Source of the DNA: Mesostigma viride
Taxonomy: Eukaryota > Streptophyta > Mesostigmatophyceae > Mesostigmatales > Mesostigmataceae
Direction of reading: 5' to 3'
DNA length: 38,500 bases
Assembly: GCA_009746045.1 (NCBI GenBank)
Contig: RPFO01000667.1
Location: 1,750,069-1,788,568 of the forward strand
In this document: positions 36,890 to 38,500 of the stretch, piece by piece
Layout of the letters: each line of letters opens with the position of its first letter
How positions within the stretch are numbered: position 1 is the stretch's first letter
The notes under the pieces: generated by a model
Database searches by the model: none
Told to the model about the DNA's origin: nothing
What the model saw: the letters and a program-made list of their open reading frames with translations, nothing else
Program-made: the position numbers and the translations under genes

Positions 36890-37785
36890 CCCTGCCAGCC
36901 GTTAAGAATGTACTCCAGCACAAGTACATTTTGAGTTTTTCCAAGTTTCTTGTTTTTTGCTTGTTTCAAGTTCAGTTTTGCATAAAAAGTGTCCCCATAG
37001 CCCCTGGATCTCATCTGGAGGTAGTTGAACTAGTATATGCTACAATATACTAGGTTGTACTATTTTCTACTACATTTATACTATAATGTACTAAATTGAA
37101 CTACATCTGAACTAAATGTAACTGTGATTGATGCCCCTGTAACGTCTCCCAATGCTCAATAACAGGTCTGGCCACCATTGGTGACCTCCTAGAGCCATTC
37201 ACAGCTGCATTTCGTGGATCACCGCACAAAAAAAAAATGTTTTACTTAGCCTTATCAACATGGGAATGAGGGCTTTGGTGTGCAAACATGCATGTGTGCT
37301 AAAAATTGGACATTCTGACACTGCGCGAGAGTCTGGTAATACTTAAGCACTTCAGGTCATGATCGAAGTATAGAATGAACTGATGCAAGCAATCAAGCAT
37401 TATGCAAGGAATGGAATGCTGCAATGAATTTTAGCAGTAATACTTGCAACTAGGGAACACACGATAAAGTCACGAATCTGACATGCATTGTGCCGTCATG
37501 GCACATGCATGAACATGTACACGAACAGAGGATCACGCGGACGCCCACGTGCACGCGCATGGCAATCCCCATGCCCCCCCCCCCACACACACACACACAA
37601 GCCCCAACTCCAAGCATTGCACCAATGACCCACCCACCCAAACCCAACCCCAGCCCCCCTGACCATTCCAACGCCCATGCACACGCCCATGCCCCCGCCC
37701 CCGCCCCCGCCCCCGCCCCCGCCCCCGCCCCCGCCCCCGCCCCCGCCCATGCCCATGCCCCTGCCCCCGCACCCGCCCATTCTCA

Positions 37786-38059
37786 CCCACGCCCAAGCCC
37801 ACGCCCACGCCCACGCCCATGCCCATGCCCACGCCCACGCCCACGCCCACGTCCACGCCCACGCCCACACCCACGCCCACGCCCACGCCCACGCCCACGC
37901 CCACGCCCACGCCCACGCCCACGCCCACGCCCACGCCCACGCCCACGCCCACGCCCACGCCCACGCCCACGCCCACGCCCACGCCCACGCCCACGCCCAC
38001 GCCCACGCCCACGCCCACGCCCACGCCCACGCCCACGCCCACGCCCACGCCCACGCCCA
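37786..38059 (+). repeat. (CCCACG)n array in transposon copy 2
   Basis: About 274 bp, slightly longer than the corresponding array 1 of the first copy, with variants CCCAAG, CCCATG, GTCCACG and CCCACA near its start. Preceded by a short (GCCCCC)n tract at about 37689-37750. Confidence 0.95.
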
Positions 38060-38162
38060 CCCTAGCCTCACCCCTACTCCAAGCCACAATTATACCCAAA
38101 GCCACAGCCAGAAGTAGAGCGCAGCTGCAACAATAGCAGACGTAGCTGAGACACACACCTAC

Positions 38163-38500
38163 CCACGCCAACGCCCACGCCCACGCCCACGCCCACGCCC
38201 ACGCCCACGCCCACGCCCACGCCCACGCCCACGCCCACGCCCACGCCCACACCCACGCCCACGCCCACGCCCACGCCCACGCCCACGCCCACGCCCACGC
38301 CCACGCCCACGCCCACGCCCACGCGCACGCCCACGCCCACGCCCACGCCCACGCCCATGCCCATGCCCACGCCCACGCCCACGCCCACGCCCACGCCCAC
38401 GCCCACGCCCACGCCCACGCCCACGCCCACGCCCACGCCCACGCCCACGGCCCACGCCCACGCCCACGCCCACGCCCACGCCCACGCCCACGCCCACGCC
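38163..38500 (+). repeat. (CCCACG)n array continuing to the window end
   Basis: At least 338 bp after the ~100-bp spacer (38060-38162), corresponding to array 2 of the first copy. A one-base insertion (ACGGCCC) near 38449 shifts the phase. Confidence 0.95.

Larger units (their letters stand above)
36890..38500 (+). mobile_element. Second copy of the 8.5-kb DNA transposon (left part, runs off the window)
   Basis: Begins CCCTGCCAGCCGTTAAGAAT, as at 9464, and parallels that copy at a constant offset of 27,426 with only isolated substitutions up to the hexamer arrays. The arrays then differ in length. Left flank TTGCCAA belongs to the LINE-A copy. The right end and any TSD lie outside the window. 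Near-identity of the flanks indicates recent activity. Confidence 0.88.

Overview
This is eukaryotic nuclear DNA, dominated by transposable elements. There are no operons, rRNA or tRNA genes. The only plausible host gene has spliceable exons and a long intron. The mix of families (Ty1/copia-like, LINE, hAT, CACTA), the GC-rich coding segments set in AT-richer DNA and the long GC hexanucleotide arrays would suit a green alga, but nothing in the window proves the lineage.

Layout. Two phase-matched exons of a glutathione S-transferase-like gene lie at about 254-584 and 3489-3822. They are separated by a 2.9-kb intron with three minisatellites and several decayed copies of its own 5' splice-site region. 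From 3.8 to 8.7 kb there are short inverted-repeat elements, decayed LINE fragments and a 480-bp CACTA-type element (8060-8539, TSD TAT). From 8669 to 26402 there is one LTR retrotransposon, bounded by LTRs identical apart from a 4-bp indel and by a 5-bp duplication (ATGAC). Two DNA transposons are nested in its gag region. The first is 8.5 kb (9464-17955, TSD ACA) and carries more than 1 kb of CCCACG hexamers, a 615-bp palindrome and two ORFs. The second is 1.7 kb (19443-21170, TSD GTTG). Removing both with one TSD copy each leaves a retrotransposon of about 7.5 kb and reconnects gag at both junctions. Its polyprotein reads Gag, zinc knuckle, integrase, protease-like domain, RT, RNase H. A protease lying between integrase and RT is not the standard copia order (Gag-PR-INT-RT-RH).

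From 26.4 to 36.9 kb there are an L1-like ORF1 pseudogene, and a cluster of 3'-end copies of a LINE with a C-terminal zinc knuckle and PD-type endonuclease-like motif, in alternating orientation and often tail to tail. A 1546-bp hAT deletion derivative (TSD GTTGTAAG) sits in one LINE tail. An 851-bp element with ~165-bp inverted termini lies at 34206-35056. At 36890 a second copy of the 8.5-kb transposon begins, interrupting a LINE, and runs off the window.

Taken together, the window is a transposon nest whose insertion order can be read at base resolution from TSDs, restored reading frames and one paralogous unfilled site. The most unusual items are the retrotransposon's domain order and the large hexamer- and palindrome-bearing DNA transposon.
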